Below are positions 1-8,623 of a stretch of 64,000 nt of DNA, one piece after another. This DNA is from an uncultured Chlorobiaceae bacterium (GTDB taxonomy: Bacteria > Bacteroidota > Chlorobiia > Chlorobiales > Chlorobiaceae): assembly GCA_903822595.1 (NCBI GenBank), contig CAIJPS010000090.1, positions 40,320-104,319 of the forward strand, in the 5' to 3' direction. Each line of letters begins with the position of its first letter. Position 1 is the stretch's first letter. Both the position numbers and the translations under genes were made by a program. The notes below the pieces were generated by a model. The model worked only from the letters and a program-made list of their open reading frames with translations, made no database searches and was not told the DNA's origin.

Positions 1-1189
1 AGGTTTGTACGATCCGGTAGACCGGTGCGACCTCTGTGTCGGCGATATGCTGCGCCCCGACCTCGAGGAGTGATTGGCGAAGGAGCGAGAGGTCTTCAAG
101 GAGCTCATCAGCACAACTGTAAAGAGCCGGTTCAAAGCTTCTCTGATTGCTTTCCGATCTGCCAGCTTCAAATGGAAGAGAGGCGATCATCAGGTTGAGG
201 AACTGGCGCCAGGGTTCATGGCGGTTTCGCTGGATGGCTTCAAGGCTGGTTTCTCTCAGTCTGAGGCAGAGGTTGTCGATGCGCAGGAGAAGCGCTTTGC
301 CCGGAGTCTGGAGCCGTTCACAAAAGCTGAGTTTTGAGGCGAGTTCCCTGAGATGACGCATAACAAGGTTCAGGGCGCTGCGGCGCATATCGGCGAGGGT
401 TTCCTGGGTGACCTCAGCGGTGACGAGCGGATGGCCGTCACGGTCGCCTCCTACCCAGCTCCCGAATCGAAGGCGGGGAAGGCTGCGAGGATCAGAAAGG
501 TTTGCGCTGTGAAATCCTGCATCTCTCCATGCCTGCATGAGGCGTTTGTCGAGCATCGGCAACACTTCGGGAAAGATATTGAAGAGGTAGTGAATGACAT
601 TGCGCCGCTCATCCGATACATCGGGTTTTTCGAAGAGGATCTCTCCCGTTCTCCAAAGCCGTTCCATAACCACCTTGATCTCATTGCGGATGTCGAGTTT
701 TTCGAGCGGGGTCCACATCTGGTTTTCCCGTTGTACCAGCAGCAGGTAGAGTTGCCGGTGTTGTTCAAGCACGGTTTTTCGTTTGGCTTCTGTCGGATGT
801 GCAGTTAAAACGGCATCGATGGAGACCTCGGGTAAGAGAGCACAAATCTCGCTCTCAGTGATTCCCCGTTCCCGAAAACGCAGCAGGGTTCTTCCCCAGA
901 GGCCGGTGAGATGTGATAATCCCTGTTCAGCTTCAAGTGCGCGCCGATTCTGGGCTGCGGAGTTCTCTTCAGCCATGTTGAGCAGTTGAAAAAAAATGGA
1001 AAATGCCTGAAGGGCACGCTCACTGTTGGGATAGCGCTCAAGTGGGAGCCCCCCATTGTGCCAAGGCAGGTGCTCTGCAAGTTCGTGCTCCCCGAGGTCG
1101 TGGAGTACCTCCTGAAAACAGAGGAGGAGAAAAAGAAAATCGCGTTCCGCCTTTTCAAAATCGATAACGCTGCTGGTTGTAGTAATCAT
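1..1189 (-). CDS. ppc: Phosphoenolpyruvate carboxylase, N-terminal part (cut by window edge)
   Basis: This enzyme carboxylates phosphoenolpyruvate to oxaloacetate in the cytoplasm, an anaplerotic and CO2-fixing step. The first 396 codons are visible and open, and the gene leaves the window at base 1. The frame starts at ATG 1189-1187 (MITTTSSVIDFEKAE). Two family signatures are readable: LTAHPTEA, with the catalytic-type His at residue 131, and further on FGSWVGGDRDGHP, the glycine/arginine-rich signature of bacterial PEP carboxylases. The gene diverges from pscC across a 343-bp gap. The C-terminal half, with the second catalytic loop, lies outside the window. Identity is secure; the start is likely. 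Confidence 0.93.
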   Translation of the reverse strand, partial: MITTTSSVIDFEKAERDFLFLLLCFQEVLHDLGEHELAEHLPWHNGGLPLERYPNSERALQAFSIFFQLLNMAEENSAAQNRRALEAEQGLSHLTGLWGRTLLRFRERGITESEICALLPEVSIDAVLTAHPTEAKRKTVLEQHRQLYLLLVQRENQMWTPLEKLDIRNEIKVVMERLWRTGEILFEKPDVSDERRNVIHYLFNIFPEVLPMLDKRLMQAWRDAGFHSANLSDPRSLPRLRFGSWVGGDRDGHPLVTAEVTQETLADMRRSALNLVMRHLRELASKLSFCERLQTPGKALLLRIDNLCLRLRETSLEAIQRNRHEPWRQFLNLMIASLPFEAGRSESNQRSFEPALYSCADELLEDLSLLRQSLLEVGAQHIADTEVAPVYRIVQT

Positions 1190-1532
1190 AAGACAACAAA
1201 TTCCCTCGGGTTATTGAAACAATCTTTCTCCAGTATTCTAAAAAATCAACTGAGTTACAAATAAGGGCACTTTTTTTGAAACCGTTCAGTCTCAGAGGGT
1301 ACTTTCAATGAAGTGTTTCATTTTGAAGAGAATCAGTGAAAAAGAGGGCAATACCCTGGAGTTTTTGTGGGTTCTTTTGCTGCAATACACAGGCCTCCTT
1401 ACTTCGGATCAGAATTTTCCAGTTATGAATGGCAAGCTTTTTTGAGCTTTCTGTTTGTCGTCTTTACTATTTATGCTTATCTTGCTCTATAATTTTTTGG
1501 GTAAGCCACTAACACCTAATTCATTACCAGTC
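1190..1532. other. Intergenic region between ppc and pscC
   Basis: This is a 343-bp divergent spacer with no convincing coding frame. It must hold the promoters for ppc (leftward) and pscC (rightward). A small dyad, ATGAA-GTGT-TTCAT, lies at 1308-1321. A perfect TATAAT is at 1488-1493, about 40 bp before the pscC start. No RNA gene or repeat was recognised. Confidence 0.6.
1463..1493 (+). promoter_or_regulatory. Candidate promoter of pscC
   Basis: TATAAT at 1488-1493 is a consensus -10 hexamer. A weak -35-like TTTACT (1463-1468) sits 19 bases upstream, slightly too far. Transcription would begin near 1500 and give a leader of about 33 bases before ATG 1533. This is inferred from sequence only. 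Confidence 0.35.
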
Positions 1533-2177
1533 ATGGACAACAAATCAAATGGTAAGCTTGCTGCTTTAGCGGTGGGCGGGGCTGTCTTAATGGGTGCTTC
1601 TTTTTTCGGGTTGTCATTTTTAACCGGGTACAAGTTGCCCGCAGCGAACCTTAACGCGTTTCTTACCCCTCTGCGCTCTTTTGCGGGGTGGATCTCGCTG
1701 ATTACGTTTGCCTCGCTGGTTATTATGGGTCTTGGCAAGATGTCGTCAAGAATCAGTTCGAAGTGGTTTTTAAGCTTTCCTCTCAGCATTATTGCCATTG
1801 TTGCAGTGATGTTTGCTTCTTTATGGTTTCGTCCTTCGGGGATTTTGCTTTCAACCACTGGTCGCACGACAACGCTTGACGGAAAGTATATCCGTTCGGT
1901 TACTGAACTGAAAGCCTATCTTGAAAAGCCGGTATTGTCTCCTAATGTACCTCTTGCTCCTCCCGGTTTTAATTTCAAGGTGGCAGAGGAACTCTGGGTA
2001 GCCAAATGCAACATCTGTCATACTCAGGTTTCGGTGTTGGACGTACTCAAAAGCAAGTATAAAAAGAGAGGCCAGATTGATGTGGTTGTCAAGAGTATGG
2101 AGCAGAAAGCGGGTGGCTTGATTACTCCGGCAGATGCTACAACGATTATGCAGTTCCTTAATCAGGGGAAATACTGA
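1533..2177 (+). CDS. pscC: Photosynthetic reaction-centre cytochrome c (PscC, cytochrome cz/c-551)
   Basis: PscC is the membrane-anchored mono-haem cytochrome that re-reduces the P840 special pair of the green sulfur type I reaction centre. The 214-residue protein has three N-terminal hydrophobic segments (about 10-32, 51-68 and 80-99) and a periplasmic C-terminal domain with one haem c motif, CNICH, at about 159-163. This architecture is characteristic of PscC. An in-frame ATG 26 codons upstream exists, but that extension is not family-like, so the start MDNKSNGK was chosen. No strong Shine-Dalgarno is visible. The gene stands alone and ends at a strong terminator. Confidence 0.92.
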   Translation: MDNKSNGKLAALAVGGAVLMGASFFGLSFLTGYKLPAANLNAFLTPLRSFAGWISLITFASLVIMGLGKMSSRISSKWFLSFPLSIIAIVAVMFASLWFRPSGILLSTTGRTTTLDGKYIRSVTELKAYLEKPVLSPNVPLAPPGFNFKVAEELWVAKCNICHTQVSVLDVLKSKYKKRGQIDVVVKSMEQKAGGLITPADATTIMQFLNQGKY

Positions 2178-2210
2178 TATCGGTAAACCTTTTTTTTGAA
2201 ATAAAGTGTT

Positions 2211-2249
2211 AAAAAAGCCTCAGAGAGTAGATCTTACTGAGGCTTTTTT
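2211..2249 (+). terminator. Strong intrinsic terminator, probably bidirectional
   Basis: A perfect 13-bp stem is formed by AAAAAAGCCTCAG (2211-2223) and its complement (2237-2249), closing a 13-base loop. A/T runs flank both sides, so it can end pscC rightward and queF leftward. Confidence 0.85.
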
Positions 2250-2259
2250 ATTGTGGTTT

Positions 2260-2610
2260 TCAGTTTGACGCGCTATAGTTGACGGTGACGGTTTCGGTTA
2301 TACCGCCCCTTGCTTTCCATTCCGTTATCACGCTGAGCGATCGCGGCTGAAGCAGGGCGACAAGATCGTCAAGAATCCTGTTGGTGATATTCTCGTAAAA
2401 AATGCCTGCGTTACGGAACTCAAGAAAATAGTATTTCAGCGATTTCAGCTCGATACAGCTTTTGTCGGGCACGTAGCGGATCGTGATGGTTCCGAAATCC
2501 GGCAGTCCGGTTTTAGGGCAGACGGAGGTAAATTCCGGATTGACGATCTCGATCGTGTAGTCTCTGTCGGGGAAGGTATTATCGAAGATTTCAAGAAGTT
2601 CTTTTTTCAT
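2260..2610 (-). CDS. queF: NADPH-dependent 7-cyano-7-deazaguanine reductase (QueF)
   Basis: QueF reduces the nitrile preQ0 to preQ1 in synthesis of the tRNA nucleoside queuosine. The 116-residue protein is the short, single-domain type. The motif [14 protein letters not shown] holds the active-site cysteine. [26 protein letters not shown] is the typical substrate/NADPH-binding stretch and is seen complete. The frame extends 68 codons upstream, but homology begins at MKKELLEIF, so ATG 2610 is the start. No preQ1 riboswitch was recognised in the leader. It is divergent from the methyltransferase gene. Confidence 0.93.
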   Translation of the reverse strand: MKKELLEIFDNTFPDRDYTIEIVNPEFTSVCPKTGLPDFGTITIRYVPDKSCIELKSLKYYFLEFRNAGIFYENITNRILDDLVALLQPRSLSVITEWKARGGITETVTVNYSASN

Positions 2611-2764
2611 TAGTGTGTCAGGGATTGTTTGAATTATTCTTTTATCGGATTTTATTATGCTAAAAGAAGCCCATTTTGATGCAAAATAAAAAATCCGCGG
2701 CTGTTTTTTTGCTAAATTTCGTTTTGATTTGTGGTTGTTACCTGAAAGTAAATGGCTGGAAATT

Positions 2765-3478
2765 ATGGAGATATCGCGGGAAGGGGAGGGTTCGGAACGG
2801 CAGTTGCTGTACAAGGCATTGGCTGCTGAGTATGATCTTGCTGAAACGAGCTATACTTTTGGAGCACATTCTTTCAGCTTTTTGAGTGTTCGTGACAGTT
2901 ATGCGCTACTCGACCGGATTTCTCCTGAAGAGTTTGTCAAAGATGAACAGATGCCCTACTGGGCGGAAATATGGCCATCAGCGATAACGCTCTCTTCATT
3001 TATTGCCGATGAACTTCCTGTTGAGGGGTTGCATGTGATTGAGATAGGGGCAGGTGTCGGTATGGCGTCGGTTGTTGCTGCCTGGAAAGGTGCCCGTGTT
3101 CTGGTTACCGACTACTCTCTTGAAGCGCTTCGTTTTGTCCGCTATAATGCATTGAGAAACAAGGTTTTGCTTGAAAGCGAGAGGCTTGATTGGCGCCTTG
3201 TGCAGTGCAGAGAACAGTTTGACCTCCTTTTTGCCGCTGATGTGCTTTATGAAAGGGTCAATCTGCTTCCTATTGTCACAGCGATCGATAAACTGCTGAA
3301 ACCCGATGGTGTTGCATACCTTGCTGACCCCCGAAGGAGACTCGCTGAGCAGTTCCTTGAGCTTGCGGCTGAAAATAATTTCTCGATAACTCCATTTCAG
3401 AGGAAGTATAGTGGAGGCAAGCAGGCCGTTTCGGTCAATATCTACAAAATGACAAGGCAATCAACCGCTCAATCATGA
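2765..3478 (+). CDS. SAM-dependent methyltransferase, METTL21/ETFBKMT-like
   Basis: This is a class I Rossmann-fold methyltransferase; the substrate is unknown, and relatives often methylate protein lysines or small molecules. Readable motifs are the pre-domain [12 protein letters not shown], the SAM loop [13 protein letters not shown], the acidic end of strand 2 (VTDYS) and [12 protein letters not shown] as motif IV. These fit the METTL21-like group. The start at 2765 is preferred; another ATG lies at 2729. The stop overlaps the next gene by 4 bp (ATGA), so this gene, the DUF4905-like gene and xerC are probably one translation-coupled unit. Confidence 0.85.
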   Translation: MEISREGEGSERQLLYKALAAEYDLAETSYTFGAHSFSFLSVRDSYALLDRISPEEFVKDEQMPYWAEIWPSAITLSSFIADELPVEGLHVIEIGAGVGMASVVAAWKGARVLVTDYSLEALRFVRYNALRNKVLLESERLDWRLVQCREQFDLLFAADVLYERVNLLPIVTAIDKLLKPDGVAYLADPRRRLAEQFLELAAENNFSITPFQRKYSGGKQAVSVNIYKMTRQSTAQS

Positions 3479-4335
3479 ACACTGGTGATGAACTTGCGGT
3501 TCGCTGGCGCTATCATGCAGGTCGTGGTGCCCTTGTCTGGCAGCTCATGTTTACCCAGACCGATACTCTCGTCGGTCAGAAGCGTATTGCCGCCAGCCAG
3601 CAGGCACTCTTTTTCGGTATTGATACCCTGACCGGGCATCTCTTTTGCGATGACTTTCTCTTTGTGGACCATCTCCAACCTTTTTCCGTGAATAAAGGCT
3701 GGTTTACGGGTCTTGAAACAACCCTTGGCGATCTTGTTTACTGTCATGGCTGTCAACCGGATAGTCCGGAGCATCAGGGGATATGGGCCGTTGATTTCAA
3801 GAGTGGACACGTGGTGTGGTCCCGCCCTGATATTGTCTTTGTTGCCAATCTTGAAGATGAGTTTCTTGTCTACAAGTCGTCGGCTTTTGCCGGGTTTCCC
3901 GAGCGTCAATTTATGCTCATTGATCCCGTTACTGGTTCTGATCGTTGTTTGCCTGGCCTTGATACTCTTGATGTTAACGCCCTCAGGGAGGAGGTGGTGC
4001 AGGAAGAGGTGCGCCAGCGGGTTACGCTTCCGGAATTTGTGACGGAGGGGATGACCGAAGAGGGTTTAGCCTTGCAAAGGGTCGGCATAGCCGTTCCAAT
4101 TCGCTGTGAATGTATTGTTCAGGGTTCGCTCACCGTTGCCGCTCTGCATGAGCCAAACAAGTTGAGCGGTTTATGGGACTCTTTTGTCAAAGTATGGCGA
4201 GATGATCGTCTTGTCTATGCTGACTCTATGGAAGAGCGTGTCGAAAAACCGGTGCTGAACAATTTTCTGGTTAGAAGTGGAGCTCTTTACTATCTCAAAG
4301 GGAGAGAGGAACTGCTTTGTGTTACACTCTCATGA
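3475..4335 (+). CDS. Uncharacterised protein, DUF4905-like
   Basis: The 286-residue soluble protein has no signal peptide or membrane segment. The N-terminal part repeats short beta patterns ([34 protein letters not shown]), each ending in a hydrophobic-D-x-x-(S/T)-G turn, suggesting a beta-propeller-like or WD-type fold. It resembles the DUF4905 proteins of Bacteroidetes/Chlorobi, but that match is from memory. It overlaps the methyltransferase upstream and xerC downstream by 4 bp each, so expression is probably coupled. Function is unknown. The gene itself is convincing from codon use and packing. Confidence 0.8.
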   Translation: MNTGDELAVRWRYHAGRGALVWQLMFTQTDTLVGQKRIAASQQALFFGIDTLTGHLFCDDFLFVDHLQPFSVNKGWFTGLETTLGDLVYCHGCQPDSPEHQGIWAVDFKSGHVVWSRPDIVFVANLEDEFLVYKSSAFAGFPERQFMLIDPVTGSDRCLPGLDTLDVNALREEVVQEEVRQRVTLPEFVTEGMTEEGLALQRVGIAVPIRCECIVQGSLTVAALHEPNKLSGLWDSFVKVWRDDRLVYADSMEERVEKPVLNNFLVRSGALYYLKGREELLCVTLS

Positions 4336-5342
4336 ACGATTCGTCACGTAATTCCATTCCTCCCCTTTTTCGGGAAGGTTCACTTCCGGTCAGTGACTTT
4401 CTCGATAAACTCCGCAGCCATAGAAATCTGTCGCCCAATACGGTTATTGCCTACAGAACCGACCTGATCCAGTTTTTTTCTTTTCTTTCAGAGCATTTTG
4501 GGCTTGCCGATTTGAGTAATTTTGATCCGGAGCAGGTGACCGCCGTAGAAGTAAGGCTTTTTATGGCGGCCTTGATTGAACGGGGAGTTCAGCCGCGCTC
4601 AATTGCCAGAAAACTTGCCTCAGTTAAAAGCTTTTATCGATATTTGCAGGAGGCCGGGCATATCAAGAGTTCTCTCTTTTCCTCTCTTGCTACTCCAAAG
4701 TATCCGCGGCGTGTTCCCGGATTTTTAACAGAACAGCAGACGGAAAAGCTGTTTGACGAGTTTCTGCCGGCCAGTGTGCAAGGGTTCCGAAAGCCGGAAA
4801 AAAATGATCTGGATGAATCTTTTATCCGTGAACGTGACAGGAGTATGCTTGAGCTGCTCTATTGCAGCGGGCTTCGTATTTCAGAGCTGACTGGATTGAT
4901 GACTGAAGATCTTGATCTTGACGGAGGATTTGTCAAACTGACAGGGAAGGGCAGAAAGCAGCGAATTGTCCCTGTCGGGCGGCAGGCTGTTGATGCACTT
5001 AAAAAATATTTTGAAGTCAGAAGAAACTTCTTTAGAATGAATAAGGAGGGGGAGTGTGGGGCTCTGCTCCACGTCTTTGTAACCAAGAGGGGCAAAAAGC
5101 TTTATTCTATGCTTGTCCAGAGATTGACCAGACAATACCTTCTTGCGGTTACTGATCAGAAAAAGAAAAATCCGCATCTTCTGCGTCACACCTTTGCTAC
5201 CCATCTGCTGAACGGCGGCGCAGATCTTAACAGTGTCAGTGAAATGCTTGGACACAGTAATCTGTCAACAACTGAAATCTATACGCATGTTACCTTTGAG
5301 CGCTTGAAGGAGGTCTACCGGAAGGCGCATCCCAAAGCTTAG
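4332..5342 (+). CDS. xerC: Tyrosine recombinase XerC/XerD
   Basis: This is a site-specific recombinase of the Xer type, which resolves chromosome dimers at dif. The 336-residue protein has an N-terminal SAM-like core-binding domain ([13 protein letters not shown]) and a C-terminal catalytic domain. All catalytic residues are visible: Arg in CSGLRISEL, Lys in [13 protein letters not shown], HxxR in [12 protein letters not shown], His in [10 protein letters not shown] and Tyr in IYTHV. The ATG overlaps the preceding stop as ATGA. Bacteroidetes/Chlorobi commonly place xerC before an hpf gene, which favours XerC over XerD. No phage or integron features surround it. Confidence 0.88.
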   Translation: MNDSSRNSIPPLFREGSLPVSDFLDKLRSHRNLSPNTVIAYRTDLIQFFSFLSEHFGLADLSNFDPEQVTAVEVRLFMAALIERGVQPRSIARKLASVKSFYRYLQEAGHIKSSLFSSLATPKYPRRVPGFLTEQQTEKLFDEFLPASVQGFRKPEKNDLDESFIRERDRSMLELLYCSGLRISELTGLMTEDLDLDGGFVKLTGKGRKQRIVPVGRQAVDALKKYFEVRRNFFRMNKEGECGALLHVFVTKRGKKLYSMLVQRLTRQYLLAVTDQKKKNPHLLRHTFATHLLNGGADLNSVSEMLGHSNLSTTEIYTHVTFERLKEVYRKAHPKA

Positions 5343-5423
5343 AGTTATCGTGGGCTTCGGATATTTTTTTTCACCGGAGTCTTGTTCCTTCATGACGTTC
5401 ACCTTATTTAAACGGAGTTTATC

Positions 5424-5744
5424 ATGACAAAAGTTGTCGTTAATGATGCGGTTAATGTTACGGTCACTTTGCGCCATTCCAATAATCATACCGATATAGA
5501 AGAGTATGCCCGCAACGCAGTGCTTCTGCTTACTAAGGTTTTTCCGGGGATTATCAGTTGCCATGTCATTTTGGACCATCAAAAAAATGATTTTGAGAAA
5601 AACAAGCTTGCCGAGATAACCGTGCATGTACCGCAGAATGTTCTCGTTGCAAAGGAGGCGTGCGCGGCTTATGAACAGGCCATCGACAGTTGTGTTGAGG
5701 CATTGAGCCGTCAGCTTCAAAAGTACAAGGAAAAATTGCAATAA
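5424..5744 (+). CDS. hpf: Ribosome hibernation promoting factor, short form
   Basis: This 106-residue HPF/YfiA-type protein binds the small ribosomal subunit and helps inactivate ribosomes in stationary or starved cells. The S30AE pattern is readable: VTVTLRHSNNHTDIEEYARN at the start, then VILDHQKND and a KLAEITVHVP strand, ending in a helical tail. It lacks the C-terminal dimerisation domain of long HPF. It follows xerC by 81 bp and is closed by a clear terminator. Confidence 0.85.
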   Translation: MTKVVVNDAVNVTVTLRHSNNHTDIEEYARNAVLLLTKVFPGIISCHVILDHQKNDFEKNKLAEITVHVPQNVLVAKEACAAYEQAIDSCVEALSRQLQKYKEKLQ

Positions 5745-5763
5745 CAGCGACTGGCTCAGGAGT

Positions 5764-5802
5764 CTGCGGGGTACTGCTTCAGAGAGGCCCCGCAGTTTTT
5801 CC
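5764..5802 (+). terminator. Intrinsic terminator after hpf
   Basis: A perfect 8-bp GC-rich stem, CTGCGGGG (5764-5771) with CCCCGCAG (5788-5795), is followed by five T residues. It separates the hpf unit from hprK. Confidence 0.8.
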
Positions 5803-5835
5803 TTGATTCTTTTAACACCTCGATTGTCGGAAGCC

Positions 5836-6831
5836 ATGAATCTTGATCAAAAAGGATTAAAAAAGCGATCAATAACGGTCGCCTATTTTTTTAATACTAT
5901 CGGCAAGAAGCACGATATCAAATTCCGGCGCCTGAACGACGTTGATGAGCAGAAACGGCGGATTTTTGAGCGTGATCTTCATCGTCCGGGGCTTGCATTG
6001 GCGGGATTTACCAATCTCTTTACCTACAAGCGGGTGCAGATTTTCGGAAATACGGAAACAAGGTTTTTGAATCACCTTGTGGAAGAGGAGCGCAATCGGC
6101 TTTTTGCAAACCTTGTACGATTCAAGATGCCCTGCATTATTTTGACCAGCAATAACAAACTGCCGCAGAATCTTCTGGATATGGCGACCAATGCGGATAT
6201 TCCGGTCTATATAACCCGATGTTCTTCCACGAAAACCATCTATCTTGTTACCGGTTTTTTGGACGATCAGTTTTCGCCCTATCAGCAGTATCACGGTTCA
6301 ATGGTCGATGTCTACGGTGTCGGGGTGCTGCTTACCGGAAAGAGCGGTCTTGGGAAATCCGAGATTGCGCTTGATCTGATTGAAAGGGGGCATGGCCTTG
6401 TGGCTGATGATGTAGTTGTTATCCATCGAAAAGGGGAGTCGATGGTGCTCAATGCCAAAAGAAACCATATCATTGACCATTTTATGGAAATCCGGGGTCT
6501 CGGTGTTGTCGATGTGAAGGCAAATTTTGGTATCCGGGCAATTCGTGATGTGAAGGAGGTACAGGTTGTTGTAGAGCTGCTTGAATGGAACAAGGAGATT
6601 GTCTATGAACGGCTCGGATTGGATACCAAACTCGTAAAGATTCTCGGTGTTGACGTTCCTCTGGTTGAATTACCGATATTTCCCGGTAAAAACATTACCG
6701 TTATCATTGAGGTGGTTGCACTTAATTTCCTTTTGAAACGATATTCGAACTATGTGGCAGCCGAGGCGCTGACCAACAGGATAAACAATGTGATCAACAG
6801 TGAAAAGACAGAGAATGATATCCATGATTGA
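5836..6831 (+). CDS. hprK: HPr kinase/phosphorylase
   Basis: HprK phosphorylates and dephosphorylates a seryl residue of HPr, linking carbon or energy status to regulation. The 331-residue protein has an N-terminal HprK domain and a C-terminal catalytic domain. That domain carries the P-loop GKSGLGKSE at about 167-175, VADDVV just after, and the family signature EIRGLGVVDV. The start at 5836 (MNLDQKG) was taken because the 11 codons upstream overlap the terminator region. No HPr or sugar PTS component is in the window. The last bases overlap the downstream lipoprotein gene. Confidence 0.92.
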   Translation: MNLDQKGLKKRSITVAYFFNTIGKKHDIKFRRLNDVDEQKRRIFERDLHRPGLALAGFTNLFTYKRVQIFGNTETRFLNHLVEEERNRLFANLVRFKMPCIILTSNNKLPQNLLDMATNADIPVYITRCSSTKTIYLVTGFLDDQFSPYQQYHGSMVDVYGVGVLLTGKSGLGKSEIALDLIERGHGLVADDVVVIHRKGESMVLNAKRNHIIDHFMEIRGLGVVDVKANFGIRAIRDVKEVQVVVELLEWNKEIVYERLGLDTKLVKILGVDVPLVELPIFPGKNITVIIEVVALNFLLKRYSNYVAAEALTNRINNVINSEKTENDIHD

Positions 6832-8617
6832 AACAGGTGCAAAGAGGTGTTCCTCCACATGCAGGCTTGCGGCTTACTTGTTGCTTGTTGTGTTTGTCAT
6901 TACCCTTTCCTCCTGCAATCACCGTAACGGGAGTTCCGGAAAGGGAACGGCAGCCATGGATTCGACCCTTGTTATTGCCATGCTTGGCGATGCAGATTAT
7001 CTCAATCCTGTGCTTGCCAGTACCGTCACATCAGCAAATATTATTGGCCTTATCTATCCAACGTTGTTGCAAAGCGAGTTTGATACCACGACAGGGCTGG
7101 TAAACTACATGGCCCTCGAAAAAAAGCTGCGAGAAGTACCGCCAGGTCAGGTGACAAAAAATCCTGAAGCCGCTCTCGCAAAGAGCTGGTCCATGTCGCC
7201 GGATCAGCGATCCATTACCTATATTCTCAGAAAAGATGCATACTGGAATGATGGAACGAGGGTTGTATCGGGTGACTTCAAATTTTCATACCAGTTGTAT
7301 GGCAATCCGGTGATTGCCAGCGCCCGCCAGCAGTATCTTGCGGAGTTGATCGGTGCCGACAAGGGCAAGGTTGATTTTGATAAAGCCATACTTACCCCTG
7401 ACGATACCACGCTTGTTTTCAGGTTTTACAAGTCCGTTCCCGAACATCTTGCACTTTATCATACATCACTGACACCTTTGCCGGCTCACCAGTGGAAAAA
7501 TGTCAAGCCGGATGAGTTCCGTCACTCTCCGCTTAATCTTGATCCCCTTGGCGCGGGCCCCTACAAACTGAAGAGCTGGCAGCAGCAGCAGGAGATTGTT
7601 CTGGCCTCAAGCCGGAAATCGAATCTTCCGAAGCCAGGGACAATTCCGCTGATCACCTTCAGGGTGGTGCCCGATTACACGGTCAGGCTTGCCCAGCTTC
7701 AGACCGGAGCAGTGGATGTTGTTGAAAATATTAAACCGGAAGATTTTACAGCTCTTTTGAAGGCAAACAGGCAACTTGAGATCAAAACGGTCGGGCTGAA
7801 GGTCTATGACTATGTTGGCTGGTCAAATATCGATCAGAATGAGTATCACAAAAGCGGCAAGATCAAGCCTCACCCGCTTTTTGGTTCTGCGAAGGTACGC
7901 CTTGCCCTTACTCAGGCCATTGATCGCGAAGCGATCATTGACGGCTATCTCAAAGAGTATGGTGTGATTTGCAATACCGATATTTCACCCTCCCTGAAGT
8001 GGGCCTATAATGACCGGATTGTACCTCATGCCTTCGATCCTGCAGGTGCCTCAGCCCTGCTCAAGGCGGAGGGCTGGTTGCCGGGACCGGATGGTATTTT
8101 GCAAAAACAGGGCCGCAAGTTCAGTTTTGTGCTCTATACGAATGCGGGCAATGCAAGAAGAAACTATGCAAGTGTCATTATTCAGCAGAATCTTCGTTCA
8201 ATCGGCATCGATTGCAAGCTTGATGTTCAGGAATCCAATGTTTTTTTTGAGAGCCTCCAGCAGAGAAAGCTTGATGCGTGGATGGCTGGATGGTCGATTG
8301 GTCTGGAGATCGATCCGCTTGATGTCTGGGGTTCAGACCTCAAAAAGAGCCCGTTTAATTTTACGGGTTACCGGAATCCGAGAATAGATGAACTCTGCGA
8401 GCTTGCCAAGCAGAAAATGGAGCCGACAGGAGCAAAAGCCTACTGGCTTGAGTACCAGGAGATTCTTCATCGGGATCAGCCGATTACCTTTCTCTACTGG
8501 ATCAAGGAGACTCAAGGATTCAGCAAGAGAATCGAGGGGGAAGATCTCAATATTTCCGGAACTTTTTACAATATTGAAGACTGGAGGTTGCGGCCTTCAG
8601 CAAATGTTGCACTTTAA
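6824..8617 (+). CDS. ABC transporter substrate-binding lipoprotein, oligopeptide type (family 5)
   Basis: This is a periplasmic solute-binding lipoprotein of the OppA/DppA family, probably for peptides. The 597-residue precursor has a basic N-terminus, a hydrophobic core and the lipobox LSSC with Cys at residue 31. The mature part shows the family pattern: DADYLNPVLAST, LAKSWSMSPD, ITYILRKDAYWNDGTRV and AGPYKLKSW. ATG 6824 overlaps the hprK stop; ATG 6815 is an alternative. A DppB-like permease follows 6 bp later, so the two are co-transcribed. Confidence 0.9.
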   Translation: MIETGAKRCSSTCRLAAYLLLVVFVITLSSCNHRNGSSGKGTAAMDSTLVIAMLGDADYLNPVLASTVTSANIIGLIYPTLLQSEFDTTTGLVNYMALEKKLREVPPGQVTKNPEAALAKSWSMSPDQRSITYILRKDAYWNDGTRVVSGDFKFSYQLYGNPVIASARQQYLAELIGADKGKVDFDKAILTPDDTTLVFRFYKSVPEHLALYHTSLTPLPAHQWKNVKPDEFRHSPLNLDPLGAGPYKLKSWQQQQEIVLASSRKSNLPKPGTIPLITFRVVPDYTVRLAQLQTGAVDVVENIKPEDFTALLKANRQLEIKTVGLKVYDYVGWSNIDQNEYHKSGKIKPHPLFGSAKVRLALTQAIDREAIIDGYLKEYGVICNTDISPSLKWAYNDRIVPHAFDPAGASALLKAEGWLPGPDGILQKQGRKFSFVLYTNAGNARRNYASVIIQQNLRSIGIDCKLDVQESNVFFESLQQRKLDAWMAGWSIGLEIDPLDVWGSDLKKSPFNFTGYRNPRIDELCELAKQKMEPTGAKAYWLEYQEILHRDQPITFLYWIKETQGFSKRIEGEDLNISGTFYNIEDWRLRPSANVAL

Positions 8618-8623
8618 CATCTC

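Noticed and set aside
74..1158. Several open frames on both strands at the left edge
   Set aside because: The minus-strand frame from 1189 to 1 encodes phosphoenolpyruvate carboxylase with its signature motifs, so the others are shadows.
1455..1532. 26-codon N-terminal extension of pscC
   Set aside because: It is not family-like and overlaps the likely -10 region. MDNKSNGK is the expected PscC start.
2611..2764. preQ1 riboswitch before queF
   Set aside because: No preQ1 aptamer-like sequence could be recognised in the spacer.
2611..2814. Upstream extension of queF
   Set aside because: QueF homology begins at MKKELLEIF, and the extension lies in the divergent promoter spacer.
4332..5342. 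Phage or integron integrase interpretation of the tyrosine recombinase
   Set aside because: Length, motifs and the hpf neighbourhood fit chromosomal XerC, and no attachment sites or phage genes are nearby.
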